From assembly GCA_963752325.1 (NCBI GenBank), contig CAVVXU010000010.1, positions 310,001 through 374,000 on the forward strand: a DNA stretch of 64,000 nt, written 5' to 3'. Below, piece after piece: positions 10,661 through 18,794 of this stretch; position 1 is the first letter of the stretch, and every line of letters begins with the position of its first letter. The position numbers and the translations under genes were made by a program. Origin of the DNA: CAVTJL01 sp963752325. GTDB lineage: Bacteria; Pseudomonadota; Alphaproteobacteria; Geminicoccales; Geminicoccaceae. Below the pieces are notes generated by a model. The model saw only the letters and a list, made by a program, of their open reading frames with translations. It had not been told where the DNA came from and made no database searches.

Positions 10661-11611
10661 ATGTGGCGGCATCTGCTTCGCCGGATAGCTCAGGTCCCCC
10701 TCGTGCTCGTGGTGGTGACGCTGACGATCTTCCTGATCGTCCGCGCCACCCCCGGCGATCCCGTGCAGATCATGCTCGGCATGCAGACCTCGCCCGAGGC
10801 GGTGGCCGCGGTGCGCAAGGAGTTCAGGCTCGATCAGCCGGTCGCGGTCCAGTATGTGCTTTGGGTGCGCGACGTCGTGACCGGCAATCTGGGCGAGTCG
10901 ATCCGGCTCGGCCGGCCGATCAAGGAGCTTCTCGCCGAGCGCTTCCCGATCAGCCTCAGGCTCGCCGCGGCGGCGATGCTGTTCGCGCTCTGCGTCTCGA
11001 TCCCGCTGGGCGTGCTGGCGGCGCTCAACCGCAACACATGGCTCGACTATCTTTGCACGGGCTACACGGTGGCCGGCTTCGCCGTCCCCAACTTCGCGCT
11101 GGCGCTCATCCTCATCTACGTCTTCTCGATCAAGCTCGGCTGGTTCCCGATCACCGGCATCGGCTCGGGCGAGGTCGCGGCCAAATCCTTCCTCGACGCC
11201 GCCAAGCCCTACGTCCTGCCCGCCGTGGCGCTGGGCACCCTGCAGACGGCCGTCCTCACCCGGCTCTTGCGCTCGAGCATGATCGATGTGCTCTCCCAGG
11301 ACTATATTCGCACAGCCCAGGCGAAGGGGTTGATGCCCGCCACCGTCGTCCTCGTCCACGCGCTCAAGAACGCGATGATCCCCTTCGTGACGATGGTGGC
11401 GATCCAGCTCGGCTACCTGATCGGCATCCAGGTCACGATCGAGTACATCTTCGCCATACCCGGCATGGGCTCAGCGGTGCTGACGGCCGTCATCAACCGC
11501 GACTTCCCGGTCGTGCAGGCCTTCACCCTTGTGATCGCCGCCTTCTTCCTTCTCGCCAACATCGTGGCAGACCTGCTCTACGCCGTCTTCGATCCGCGGA
11601 TCCGCTACTGA
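10661..11611 (+). CDS. ABC transporter permease, DppB type
   Basis: A 316-residue inner-membrane permease with the typical N-terminus (RRIAQVPLVLVVVTLTIFL, then RATPGDPV), about six transmembrane segments and the EAA loop for ATPase contact (DYIRTAQAKGLMPATVVLVHALKNA). The end FDPRIRY is characteristic of DppB. It follows the binding protein by 43 bp and its TGA overlaps the ATG of the next permease. Confidence 0.95.
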   Translation: MWRHLLRRIAQVPLVLVVVTLTIFLIVRATPGDPVQIMLGMQTSPEAVAAVRKEFRLDQPVAVQYVLWVRDVVTGNLGESIRLGRPIKELLAERFPISLRLAAAAMLFALCVSIPLGVLAALNRNTWLDYLCTGYTVAGFAVPNFALALILIYVFSIKLGWFPITGIGSGEVAAKSFLDAAKPYVLPAVALGTLQTAVLTRLLRSSMIDVLSQDYIRTAQAKGLMPATVVLVHALKNAMIPFVTMVAIQLGYLIGIQVTIEYIFAIPGMGSAVLTAVINRDFPVVQAFTLVIAAFFLLANIVADLLYAVFDPRIRY

Positions 11612-12534
11612 TGTCGATCGCCCTCGAGCGCCTCGATGCCGGCACGGCTCCCTTCGCGAGCGGCCTGCGCCTCGCTGCGCGCCAGTTCCGGCGCAATCCC
11701 GTCGCGACCCTGGGCCTCCTGATCCTGGTCCTGATGTGTCTCGCCGCCATCTTCGCGCCCTGGGTCGCCCCCTACGACCCGATCCAGATCAAGCTGTCGG
11801 CCAAGCTCCAGCCGCCGGGCGCCGCGCACTGGCTGGGCACCGACTTCTTCGGCCGCGACGTCCTCTCGCGCCTGATCTACGGCGCCCGCGTCTCCCTGTC
11901 CGTGGGCATCCTCGTCGTCACCTTCGCGATGCTTTTCGGCGTGCCGATCGGCATGACCGCGGGCCTCATGGGAGGCAAGACCGACGGCCTGCTGATGCGC
12001 CTGATGGACGCGTTCCTCACCTTCCCGCCGCTCCTTCTGGGCGTGGCCGTGGTGGGCCTGCTCGGGCCCGAAATCCAAAACGTCATGATGGCGCTGGGCG
12101 TCGTGCAGGTGCCCGTGCTCGCCCGCATCGTCCGCGCCAGCACGCTCTCGGCCCGCGAGGAGACCTACGTCATCGCCGCGAAAGCGCTCGGCGCCACGCC
12201 CTGGCGGGTTGCGGTGCGGCACGTGCTTCGCAACATCCTCTCGCCCATCGTCGTGCAGATGACGATCGGCTTCTCGGCCGCGGTGATCGCCGAGGCGTCC
12301 CTGTCCTTCCTGGGTCTCGGGACGCAGCCGCCCCAGCCCTCCTGGGGCCGCGACCTCGCCGAGGCGCGGCGCTACATGAGCGACGCGCCCTGGCTCTTCC
12401 TTGCCCCCACAGGAGCGATCATGCTTGCGGTGCTCTCGATCAATTTCGTGGGCGATGGGCTTCGCGACGCGCTCGATCCACGCTCCTGGCGCACGCGCCG
12501 CCTCGGCAACGCCGACCAGGACGAGGCGGGCTGA
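11611..12534 (+). CDS. ABC transporter permease, DppC type
   Basis: A 307-residue permease pairing with the DppB-type protein. The N-terminus has the OppC pattern FRRNPVATLGLLIL, followed by HWLGTDFFGRDVLSRLIYGARVS and the EAA-like loop TYVIAAKALGATPWRV. It ends in the family-typical GDGLRDALDPR. ATG 11611 shares one base with the stop of the preceding gene, indicating translational coupling. Confidence 0.95.
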   Translation: MSIALERLDAGTAPFASGLRLAARQFRRNPVATLGLLILVLMCLAAIFAPWVAPYDPIQIKLSAKLQPPGAAHWLGTDFFGRDVLSRLIYGARVSLSVGILVVTFAMLFGVPIGMTAGLMGGKTDGLLMRLMDAFLTFPPLLLGVAVVGLLGPEIQNVMMALGVVQVPVLARIVRASTLSAREETYVIAAKALGATPWRVAVRHVLRNILSPIVVQMTIGFSAAVIAEASLSFLGLGTQPPQPSWGRDLAEARRYMSDAPWLFLAPTGAIMLAVLSINFVGDGLRDALDPRSWRTRRLGNADQDEAG

Positions 12535-12539
12535 GCGCC

Positions 12540-13544
12540 ATGCCGCTTCTCGAGGTCGAGAACCTCCGCACCCGCTTCGCCTCCGGCCAGGGCACCGCCC
12601 GCGCGGTCGACGGGGTCTCCTTCACGCTCGACGAGGGCGAGGTCGTGGCCCTCGTCGGCGAGAGCGGCTCGGGCAAGAGCGTCACCGCGCTGTCGATCAT
12701 GCGGCTGATCCGCGAGCCGCCGGGCCGGGTCGAGGCGACGCGGCTGCGCTTCGAGGGCATCGACATCCTCCGCGCCAGCCAGCGCACGATCCGCTCGATC
12801 CGCGGGTCGCGCATGGCGATGATCTTCCAGGATCCGATGCGGTCCCTCAATCCGGTGCTCACGGTGGGCCGACAGCTCACCGAGACGCTGCGCCGTCACC
12901 TCGGTCTCGACAGGCAGGCCGCCCGACGCCGCGCCATCGAGCTCCTGGAGGAGGTCGGCATCCCGATGGCGGAGAAGCGGCTCGACGCCTATCCGCACCA
13001 GTTCTCGGGCGGCATGCGCCAGCGGGTCATGGTGGCGATCGCGATATCCTGCAACCCGCGCCTGCTCATCGCCGACGAGGCGACGACGGCGCTCGACGTG
13101 ACGATCCAGGCGCAGATCGTCGATCTCGTCCGCCGCCTCGCCCGCGACCATGGCATCGCCGTCATCTGGATCAGCCACGATCTAGGCCTCGTCGCCGGCC
13201 TCTGCGACCGGGTCAACGTCATGTATGCGGGCCGCATCGTCGAGAGCGGGCCCGTGCGCGAGGTCTTCTATCGGCCGAGCCACGGCTACACGCTGGCGCT
13301 GATCGGCTGCACCCCCAGGGTGGACAAGGTCGGGTTGCCGCTCATCCCGATCGAGGGCATGCCTCCCAGCCTCAGCGAGCCGGCGAAGCTCTGTCCCTTC
13401 CTGCCGCGCTGCGCCGTGAAGGTCGATGCCTGCGCGCGGCTGCTTCCGCCCACCAAGCTCGTGAGCCCGCAGCACAGGTCCGCGTGCCACGCCGAGCTTG
13501 GCCACCTCGCCCGACGCGAGGCGGCTTTGGGCCTGACCCCGTGA
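12540..13544 (+). CDS. Peptide ABC transporter ATP-binding protein, DppD type
   Basis: A 334-residue ATPase with Walker A GESGSGKSV, Q-loop IFQDPMRSLNP, signature FSGGMRQRV, Walker B LLIADEATTALD and H-loop WISHDLG. The C-terminus holds the oligopeptide-transporter extension with four cysteines (CPFLPRCAVKVDAC, then SACH) that in related proteins bind an iron-sulfur cluster or zinc. The ATG at 12540 lies five bases after the permease stop. Confidence 0.95.
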   Translation: MPLLEVENLRTRFASGQGTARAVDGVSFTLDEGEVVALVGESGSGKSVTALSIMRLIREPPGRVEATRLRFEGIDILRASQRTIRSIRGSRMAMIFQDPMRSLNPVLTVGRQLTETLRRHLGLDRQAARRRAIELLEEVGIPMAEKRLDAYPHQFSGGMRQRVMVAIAISCNPRLLIADEATTALDVTIQAQIVDLVRRLARDHGIAVIWISHDLGLVAGLCDRVNVMYAGRIVESGPVREVFYRPSHGYTLALIGCTPRVDKVGLPLIPIEGMPPSLSEPAKLCPFLPRCAVKVDACARLLPPTKLVSPQHRSACHAELGHLARREAALGLTP

Positions 13545-14515
13545 GCACGGAGCCTCCCCTCCTCGCCGTCGAGGATCTCCAGGTCCACTTCCCCGTGCAG
13601 GGGACCTTCCTGCACGAGGCGCCGCCGGTGCGGGCCGTCGACGGCCTGAGCTTCTCCCTCGAGCGCGGCCGCACGCTGGGGCTCGTGGGCGAGTCGGGCT
13701 GCGGCAAGTCGACGACCGGGTTTGCGATCCTCCAGCTCATCAGGCCGACGGGCGGCCGGGTCCTGTTCCACGGGACGAACATTGCCGGCCTGTCGCCGCG
13801 GGCAATGCGCCCCTACCGGCGGCGCATGCAGATCATCTTCCAGGATGCCGCAGCCTCGCTCGACCCTCGTCTGCCGATCGCGGAGCAGATCGCCGAGCCC
13901 CTGGAGATCCACAATCTGTGGAAGGGGCGCGAGCGCCAACGGCGCGTGCGCATGTTGCTGGACCAGGTCGGGCTGCCGTCGCGGGTCGGCGAGCGCTATC
14001 CGCACGAGATCTCGGGCGGGCAGGCGCAGCGGGTGGCGATCGCCCGGGCGATCGCGGTCGAGCCCGAGCTCATCATCTGCGACGAGCCGGTCTCGGCGCT
14101 CGACGTCTCCATCCAGGCGCAGATCTTGAACCTGCTGCAGAGCCTGCAGCGCGAGCTGGGCCTGGCCTACGTCTTCATCTCCCACGACCTCGCCGTCGTG
14201 CAGCATGTCTGCGACGAGGTGGCGGTGATGTATCTCGGCAGGATCGCCGAGATGGCGCCGCGCCGGGCCATCTTCGAGACACCGTCGCACCCCTATAGCA
14301 AGGCGCTGCTCTCGGCCGTGCCGATCCCCGATCCGGACATCGAGCGGGCCCGCGAGCGGGTGATCTTGAAGGGCGATCTGCCGAGCCCGGCCGACCCGCC
14401 CTCGGGCTGCCGCTTCCGCACGCGATGCCCGATCGCGATCGAGGACTGCGCCCGCATCGAGCCGCCTGCGAGGCAGGTGGGCCCGGACCACCACGCCGCC
14501 TGCATCCGCGTCTAG
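13541..14515 (+). CDS. Peptide ABC transporter ATP-binding protein, DppF type
   Basis: A 324-residue second ATPase. It has Walker A GESGCGKST, Q-loop IFQDAAASLDP, signature ISGGQAQRV, Walker B LIICDEPVSALDVS and H-loop FISHDLAVV. The C-terminal oligopeptide extension has the Cys pattern GCRFRTRCPIAIEDC. GTG 13541 overlaps the TGA of the previous gene (GTGA), so the two ATPases are coupled. With the four genes before it, it completes a five-component importer. Confidence 0.95.
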   Translation: MSTEPPLLAVEDLQVHFPVQGTFLHEAPPVRAVDGLSFSLERGRTLGLVGESGCGKSTTGFAILQLIRPTGGRVLFHGTNIAGLSPRAMRPYRRRMQIIFQDAAASLDPRLPIAEQIAEPLEIHNLWKGRERQRRVRMLLDQVGLPSRVGERYPHEISGGQAQRVAIARAIAVEPELIICDEPVSALDVSIQAQILNLLQSLQRELGLAYVFISHDLAVVQHVCDEVAVMYLGRIAEMAPRRAIFETPSHPYSKALLSAVPIPDPDIERARERVILKGDLPSPADPPSGCRFRTRCPIAIEDCARIEPPARQVGPDHHAACIRV

Positions 14516-14530
14516 CCAGAAGAGGGTCTC

Positions 14531-15484
14531 ATGGAGATCGCTGCTGCCAACATCGACCGCGTCATGAACCTGGAGATGCGCCGGCGCGGCCTGCCGCGCG
14601 GCAAGAAGTGGCCCATGTACCTGATGGCGCAGGATCTCGTGAGCGAGCCCTTGTGCCTGGCCGCGGGGCGGCTTCTCGACCGCGCCCCCTCGCGCATCCT
14701 GATCCTGACCGGTGCTGCCGTTCCCGATCACATGCCGGTGGGCGAGAACGACGGGCCGATCGGCAGCTCGGTGCTGACGAAGGCGCTCGTGACGCTGGGC
14801 CACAAGGTCACCATCGTGAGCGACCCCGAGTGCATCGCCCCGATCGAGGGCCTGCTCGCCTATCTCGGGACCGAGGCGACCCTCGTGCCGATCGGGCTCG
14901 ACGACAAGCCGCTTCAGGACGAGCTCGTCGAGAGCAACGACGTCTTCGTGGCGATCGAGAGGCTGGGCGGCAACCTCAACGGCCACCTCCACGGCGTCAA
15001 CGGCGTGCGTCGCGATCATCATCGCGCCAACCTCGACCACATCGTCGATCGTGCCCGCGGCGAGGGCAAGCCGACGCTCGGAATCGGCGACGGCGGCAAC
15101 GAGATCGGCTTCGGCAATCTCTACGAGCGGCTCTCGGTCGAGCTCGCCGAGCATGCCTTCAAGGAGGCCACACCCTGCGGCGGCGGCGTCTTCTCGGTCG
15201 TCAAGACCGACCTTCTCCTGGTCGCCAACAGCTCCAACATCGGCGCCTACGGCACGGTCGCGGGGCTGGCCCTGCTGACGGAGCGTCCCGATCTCTGCCA
15301 CACCGGCAAGCTCGACGAGGAGCTGCACCTGATCGGCGTGGGTCTGGGCCTCGTCGACGGCGCCAACGGCGCTGCCCGCCCCTGGTGCGACGGCATCCCG
15401 CCCAACGCCAACTCGGCCGTGGTCGAGATCATGCGCAACATCGTCCAGCGCACCCTCGAGCCCGAGCACCTGCGCAAGTGGTGA
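14531..15484 (+). CDS. DUF4392 protein (D-glutamate cyclase-like), paralogue 3
   Basis: A 317-residue DUF4392 protein placed 15 bp after the DppF-type gene, so it is the last gene of the transporter operon. Motifs shared with the two copies at 5710-7756 are GENDGPIG, IERLGGNLNG, GIGDGGNEIGFG and SNIGAYGT. It is the most diverged copy: the tryptophan in the SNWG motif is Ile here and KTPCG-like sequence (EATPCGGGVFSVVKT) precedes it. Linkage to the importer is the strongest sign that these proteins process the imported compound. Confidence 0.85.
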   Translation: MEIAAANIDRVMNLEMRRRGLPRGKKWPMYLMAQDLVSEPLCLAAGRLLDRAPSRILILTGAAVPDHMPVGENDGPIGSSVLTKALVTLGHKVTIVSDPECIAPIEGLLAYLGTEATLVPIGLDDKPLQDELVESNDVFVAIERLGGNLNGHLHGVNGVRRDHHRANLDHIVDRARGEGKPTLGIGDGGNEIGFGNLYERLSVELAEHAFKEATPCGGGVFSVVKTDLLLVANSSNIGAYGTVAGLALLTERPDLCHTGKLDEELHLIGVGLGLVDGANGAARPWCDGIPPNANSAVVEIMRNIVQRTLEPEHLRKW

Positions 15485-15520
15485 GGCGGACCGGGACAGC
15501 GCGCTGATCGTGCACGAAGA

Positions 15521-15538
15521 CAGGGGCGATCGCCCCTG
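15521..15538. repeat. Perfect 18-bp palindrome after the transporter operon
   Basis: CAGGGGCGATCGCCCCTG is a perfect inverted repeat with a GCGATCGC core, 37 bp after the stop of the operon's last gene. No T-run follows, so it is not a standard intrinsic terminator. It may still form an RNA hairpin that ends or protects the operon transcript. Confidence 0.5.
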
Positions 15539-15601
15539 CCCTCCGCTATTGGAGGCGGCGAGCCGTTGCGAGCAACCGGCAGAAGCGGATCAGGGGAGGG
15601 T

Positions 15602-15649
15602 TGGTGCGCGCGGCGGGACTCGAACCCACGACCTCAAGCTCCGGAGGCT
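15602..15649 (-). repeat. attL-like repeat: 3' fragment of tRNA-Arg
   Basis: 48 bp covering the CCA end, acceptor 3' strand, T arm, variable region and anticodon-stem side of tRNA-Arg(CCG), read on the minus strand. Position 15617 is G where the intact gene has A. The match stops just past the anticodon region, so this is a fragment, not a gene. Confidence 0.85.
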
Positions 15650-15973
15650 CCTTTCAGGGTCCTTTAGGATCAAGGGGTTAGCGAGGATACCCGAGCGATA
15701 TCAGTTACTTGGTGTTTCGTGGCGGTTCGTGGTGATGCCCCGTTTTTCGCGTTCCGTGTGCCAAATTGTGCCAAGCGGGAGCGGGAACCTGAGGCTGGAG
15801 CGGACGCAGATCGCGGGGTCGCTCAGGAGCGATTGGACACAGGCATTGCACTTGCGTGTTGCACAAACGCAACACTCACATTGAAGGGCGCAAAGTCGCC
15901 ACGCAGGGCCGTCAGTGGGTGGTGCGGAGGCCGGGAGACTGGTAACCCGGCGGGGTGGTCAGGCGGGGCGGGT
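15650..15973. other. Left end of island, no gene seen
   Basis: 324 bp between the att fragment and the first cargo gene. It holds the 18-bp tandem motif at 15757-15774 and an inverted repeat, GTGTTGC-6 bases-GCAACAC, at 15856-15875. The latter could be an operator for the cargo gene starting at 15974. I see no supportable coding region here. Confidence 0.5.
15757..15774. repeat. Left copy of 18-bp tandem TGTGCCAA motif
   Basis: The sequence is two copies of TGTGCCAA separated by AT. The identical 18 bases in the same orientation occur at 19143-19160 near the other end of the island. Direct arrays near att sites are often integrase arm-type binding sites; that role is inference. Confidence 0.6.
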
Positions 15974-16764
15974 ATGGAAGAAGACGACGACCCGGGAGAA
16001 GGCGGCTCCTCAGCGAGCTTCGGGACATGGCTGAGCCGGACCCCACCACCCAGCGGGAGTACTATCCTGTGGGCTATCGTAGGCGTCATCGTTGCCGCTC
16101 TGCTGGTCTGGAAGGCGGACAGCGCGAAAGACCTGGCCGACCTGATCCGGGCCATCGCGGCGCTGGCGTGGCCGGTGGCGGTCATTGGGGTTCTCCTCAG
16201 GTTTCACGCTGAGCTGCGTCAGCTCCTTGTTCGGTGTGAAGCGAGGAAAATTTCTCGGCTCAGAGATCGAGCTGGAGCCGCAGCTGGATGCACTGCAAGC
16301 GAAATCAGAGGCGGGCCAGAAGATCGTGGGTGTGCCTCCGACCTATCCCGGAAGGGGCGCTTCCCCGACTGAAGCGGACGGATAACGGGTCACCCGCACC
16401 CTACACGGCCATTTTCTGATCCCGAACGGGAGATTGAGGAGGTCTTGCGGGAAGCGAGCCGCTCTCCAAAGATCGGTCTTATCCTGCTGGCATCGAAGCT
16501 CGAAGGGGCGGCGCGGCGGCTGGCAAATTATTCCTGAGGAAGCCCACGCGTCCGCAAAGCACCCTACCTTACGGCATCTGGTCAGAGAGATGGAAAGCCA
16601 GGGACTTGATACCGGAGCAAACCGGGGAGGCGCTGAATATTTTTTACAGCTTACGGAACAAGCTGGTGCATGGCGATGACGCTGATAATCGGGAAATTAC
16701 GAGGGCGATTGACTCCGGGATAACGCTGCTAAGGACCCTCGTAACGCGGCTTTCAGATGGGTAA
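15974..16764 (+). CDS. Membrane-anchored HEPN-like protein (RNxxxH motif), frameshifted
   Basis: Starting at ATG 15974, the product has an acidic N-terminus and two hydrophobic segments (TILWAIVGVIVAALLVW, then an Ala/Val-rich stretch ending VAVIGVLLRF). A linker follows (VKRGKFLGSEIELEPQLDAL), then a helical C-terminal domain. The end reads LIPEQTGEALNIFYSLRNKLVHG and ITLLRTLVTRLSDG before TAA at 16764. RNKLVH fits the Rx4H motif of HEPN ribonuclease-fold domains, common in toxin and anti-phage proteins. The frame must be changed several times (near 16237, 16370-16390, 16530 and 16610) to read the whole protein, so it is either hit by sequence errors or decayed. It is the first cargo gene of the tRNA-Arg island. 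The catalytic role is inferred from one motif. Confidence 0.55.
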
Positions 16765-16890
16765 GGGCCGCCGGAGATAGTATGAGACAAAGAACGAAAT
16801 AATCTTGCCTCATTAAGCGGCGCGACTAACGGCGCATTCTATTATACGATTTCCCCATGATCGGCCATTCGCCGAAGATAGGTGGAGAAT

Positions 16891-17388
16891 ATGCGAGATG
16901 ACGACGAAAAGTTCGCTCCGTGCGCGAACCTAGCTATGGACGAGAGACGACAGGAACTTTTGCATTTTGAGAACGGGAAACATGCGGACATTGTGCATCG
17001 GTTGCGGGGGATTGTCCGCGTCCCTATAACGGATGGATTAGGTCCGGTTGACGGGCAGTCTGACTATTTTGAGCGCGCTTTCCCAGCCTCCCGTGCTGCG
17101 AACGAGGCGGCTGACTATATCGAACGACCCCGCGCTGCCATACTTGGAACGCTGGGTGTTCCGGAGTGGCGAGATGATTGGGAGAATGCGCCTCGTGACG
17201 GTCAATTCGTCTGGCTTAAGATGCATGAAGGCACGATCCTCTGCCTCCGGTGGTCTACCCATTACGGCATTTTTGGACTGGGTGGATGCTGGACGGATGG
17301 GCTTTGCACGATGGGTGATAAGATCGACTTCTCGCATTGGGCTTATGATGCGTCGCCAGCCGCCGTGCAGTGCGGCAAGGAGAGGTAG
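16891..17388 (+). CDS. Phage-type small protein resembling DUF551
   Basis: A 165-residue protein starting at ATG 16891 with GGTGGAG close upstream. The C-terminal half (ENAPRDGQFVWLKMHEG, then LRWSTHYGIFGLGGCW and FSHWAYDA) has the spacing of the DUF551-type domain of phage and prophage proteins, which has no known activity. The N-terminal half is unassigned. Codon use is less GC-biased than in the chromosomal flanks, consistent with island cargo. It overlaps the end of the convergent 2TM-GAF gene by 46 bp, though that end is uncertain. Confidence 0.5.
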   Translation: MRDDDEKFAPCANLAMDERRQELLHFENGKHADIVHRLRGIVRVPITDGLGPVDGQSDYFERAFPASRAANEAADYIERPRAAILGTLGVPEWRDDWENAPRDGQFVWLKMHEGTILCLRWSTHYGIFGLGGCWTDGLCTMGDKIDFSHWAYDASPAAVQCGKER

Positions 17389-18234
17389 GATGGCTCTCGC
17401 CTACCTAATCCGGCAGCCGAAAGAGGTTTGGCTTTAGGCGCCGAATTCTGGGAAAGGAACCCGCCTTCAAAGAGATCGTAGTGTACAACTTCGCCGATGA
17501 AGCGAATGAATGACATTAGGCGCGGGTCGCGCTCCGGAAATGCCTCCCTTTCGTTGCTCGATATTACCAATGCACACGGAGACTGCAGATCAAGGCACAG
17601 CAGGATACTCGAACGAATCTGCTTCCGTTGCTCTTCGGTCGTGAAGATATAACCTGAGCCCTGTGCGTGCGTATCTCTGAGGTAACGCGGCTGTGATGTC
17701 GGTCGCTGCAAAAGGAGGGTAACCTCATATCCTCGGTCGAGATAGAACCGAGGATTCTCGTTCCCTCTCCGCCATACTTCTAGCCGTCTGGTCGTGATTC
17801 GAGTCAAAATAGCCGAAAAGCAGTGGATACTCCCGATCCACAAAAACACATAATTCAAGGTGCGAGCCGGGTACCCAATTGCGCAATGTCTCCTCAGCGA
17901 AGGACAACGTATTAACAACCAGGCTCTGCCGCGCACGGTAGAGATCTTGATTTGCTTGATGGAGTTGAGCGATTTCACCACGCTCTGACGCCCAGCGATG
18001 GAGACGTTCAACAGAAGGCATGCTTGGTTTGAGGAAGATGGCTTCTATCAAGCGCTTGAACAGAAGGCCAATCCCGACAAGTACGCTCGTGTTAATGAAA
18101 GCAACAAGCATTTTTGTGAGGGTAAATGATTGATTTATGACAGCATATACAATGTATATCTCTATCGCAACGCAGAGTATTGCGAAGGAGCAGAAAAGAT
18201 AGAACACTATATTGCGCTGCAGAGTGCTTAGCAT
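17343..18234 (-). CDS. Two-transmembrane protein with GAF-like C-terminal domain, frameshifted
   Basis: The N-terminus (MLSTLQRNIVFYLFCSF) has two predicted membrane helices within the first 65 residues, then a short coiled region (SVERLHRWASERGEIAQLHQ). A soluble domain follows whose pattern suggests a GAF fold: LELCVFVDREYPLLF, FYLDRGYEV, QIRSSILLCLDLQSPCALVISSN and RLMSFIRFIGEVV. The frame shifts by one base near 17785; removing one base joins both halves. The C-terminus past residue 280 and the stop at 17343 are uncertain. It starts two bases after the stop of the kinase-like gene, so the pair forms an operon. A membrane sensor or effector is plausible but unproven. Confidence 0.6.
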
Positions 18235-18236
18235 GC

Positions 18237-18794
18237 CTATCGCCCTTTAAAGAGCCACTTAAGTGTGTCAGGGCGACATAGGGAGTTGTCTATGCGGAGA
18301 ATGCTCTCAGATCTGGCGTTGATCCAGTCGGTATAGAGATCGATCTGGCGAGCAAGGTGTTGGACGATATACAGCGGATGAGTCCCCTGCGCTATGCGTT
18401 GGGTTAGCACAGCGTGGTCGGGGCACATGTGGATGATCAAATCGGGTTGAGGGAGGGTCGATTCTAGCTGACATGCTAGAGACCGGAGCTTAGCGATATC
18501 CCGTTCCTTGAGGTAGCCCGCTTCATGGTGCATTCGACAGAAGACGTTAATGTCCTCACTCACACTGCGATCAAAGACGATGTTGCTGCGCTCGGATAGG
18601 TCTCTCCACCGAGCGAGACGGGAACGCATGATTTGCTCTTGGAGTGAGGCACAGTGTGCGTATGGGTCGGAGGCGAAGGCGGCAAACCTCTCCGCAGGAA
18701 TTTCCTCCCGGACTACGCCGTAGCCGCAGGGCACGAGGAACTCTGCAAGCGTGCTCTTGCCAGCACCCGTGGGACCGGAAAGCCAGATGATCAT
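18237..18794 (-). CDS. Deoxynucleoside-kinase-like P-loop NTPase
   Basis: A 185-residue protein with Walker A GPTGAGKST at residue 7. The motif FDRSVSEDINVFCRMHHEAGY near 90 matches the DRSxxED substrate/catalytic motif of deoxynucleoside kinases (dNK/dGK/dCK). LIIHMCPDHAVLTQRIAQGTHP near 138 corresponds to the LID arginine region. The reaction would be phosphorylation of a nucleoside or related small molecule by ATP. It is the upstream gene of a two-gene operon with the 2TM-GAF protein inside the tRNA-Arg island. A kinase that makes a signal or alters nucleotide pools is possible; no partner of known function is present. Confidence 0.75.
   Translation of the reverse strand: MIIWLSGPTGAGKSTLAEFLVPCGYGVVREEIPAERFAAFASDPYAHCASLQEQIMRSRLARWRDLSERSNIVFDRSVSEDINVFCRMHHEAGYLKERDIAKLRSLACQLESTLPQPDLIIHMCPDHAVLTQRIAQGTHPLYIVQHLARQIDLYTDWINARSESILRIDNSLCRPDTLKWLFKGR

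Noticed and set aside
15602..15655. A second functional tRNA-Arg gene
   Set aside because: The match stops after 48 bases; the D arm and 5' acceptor strand are missing.
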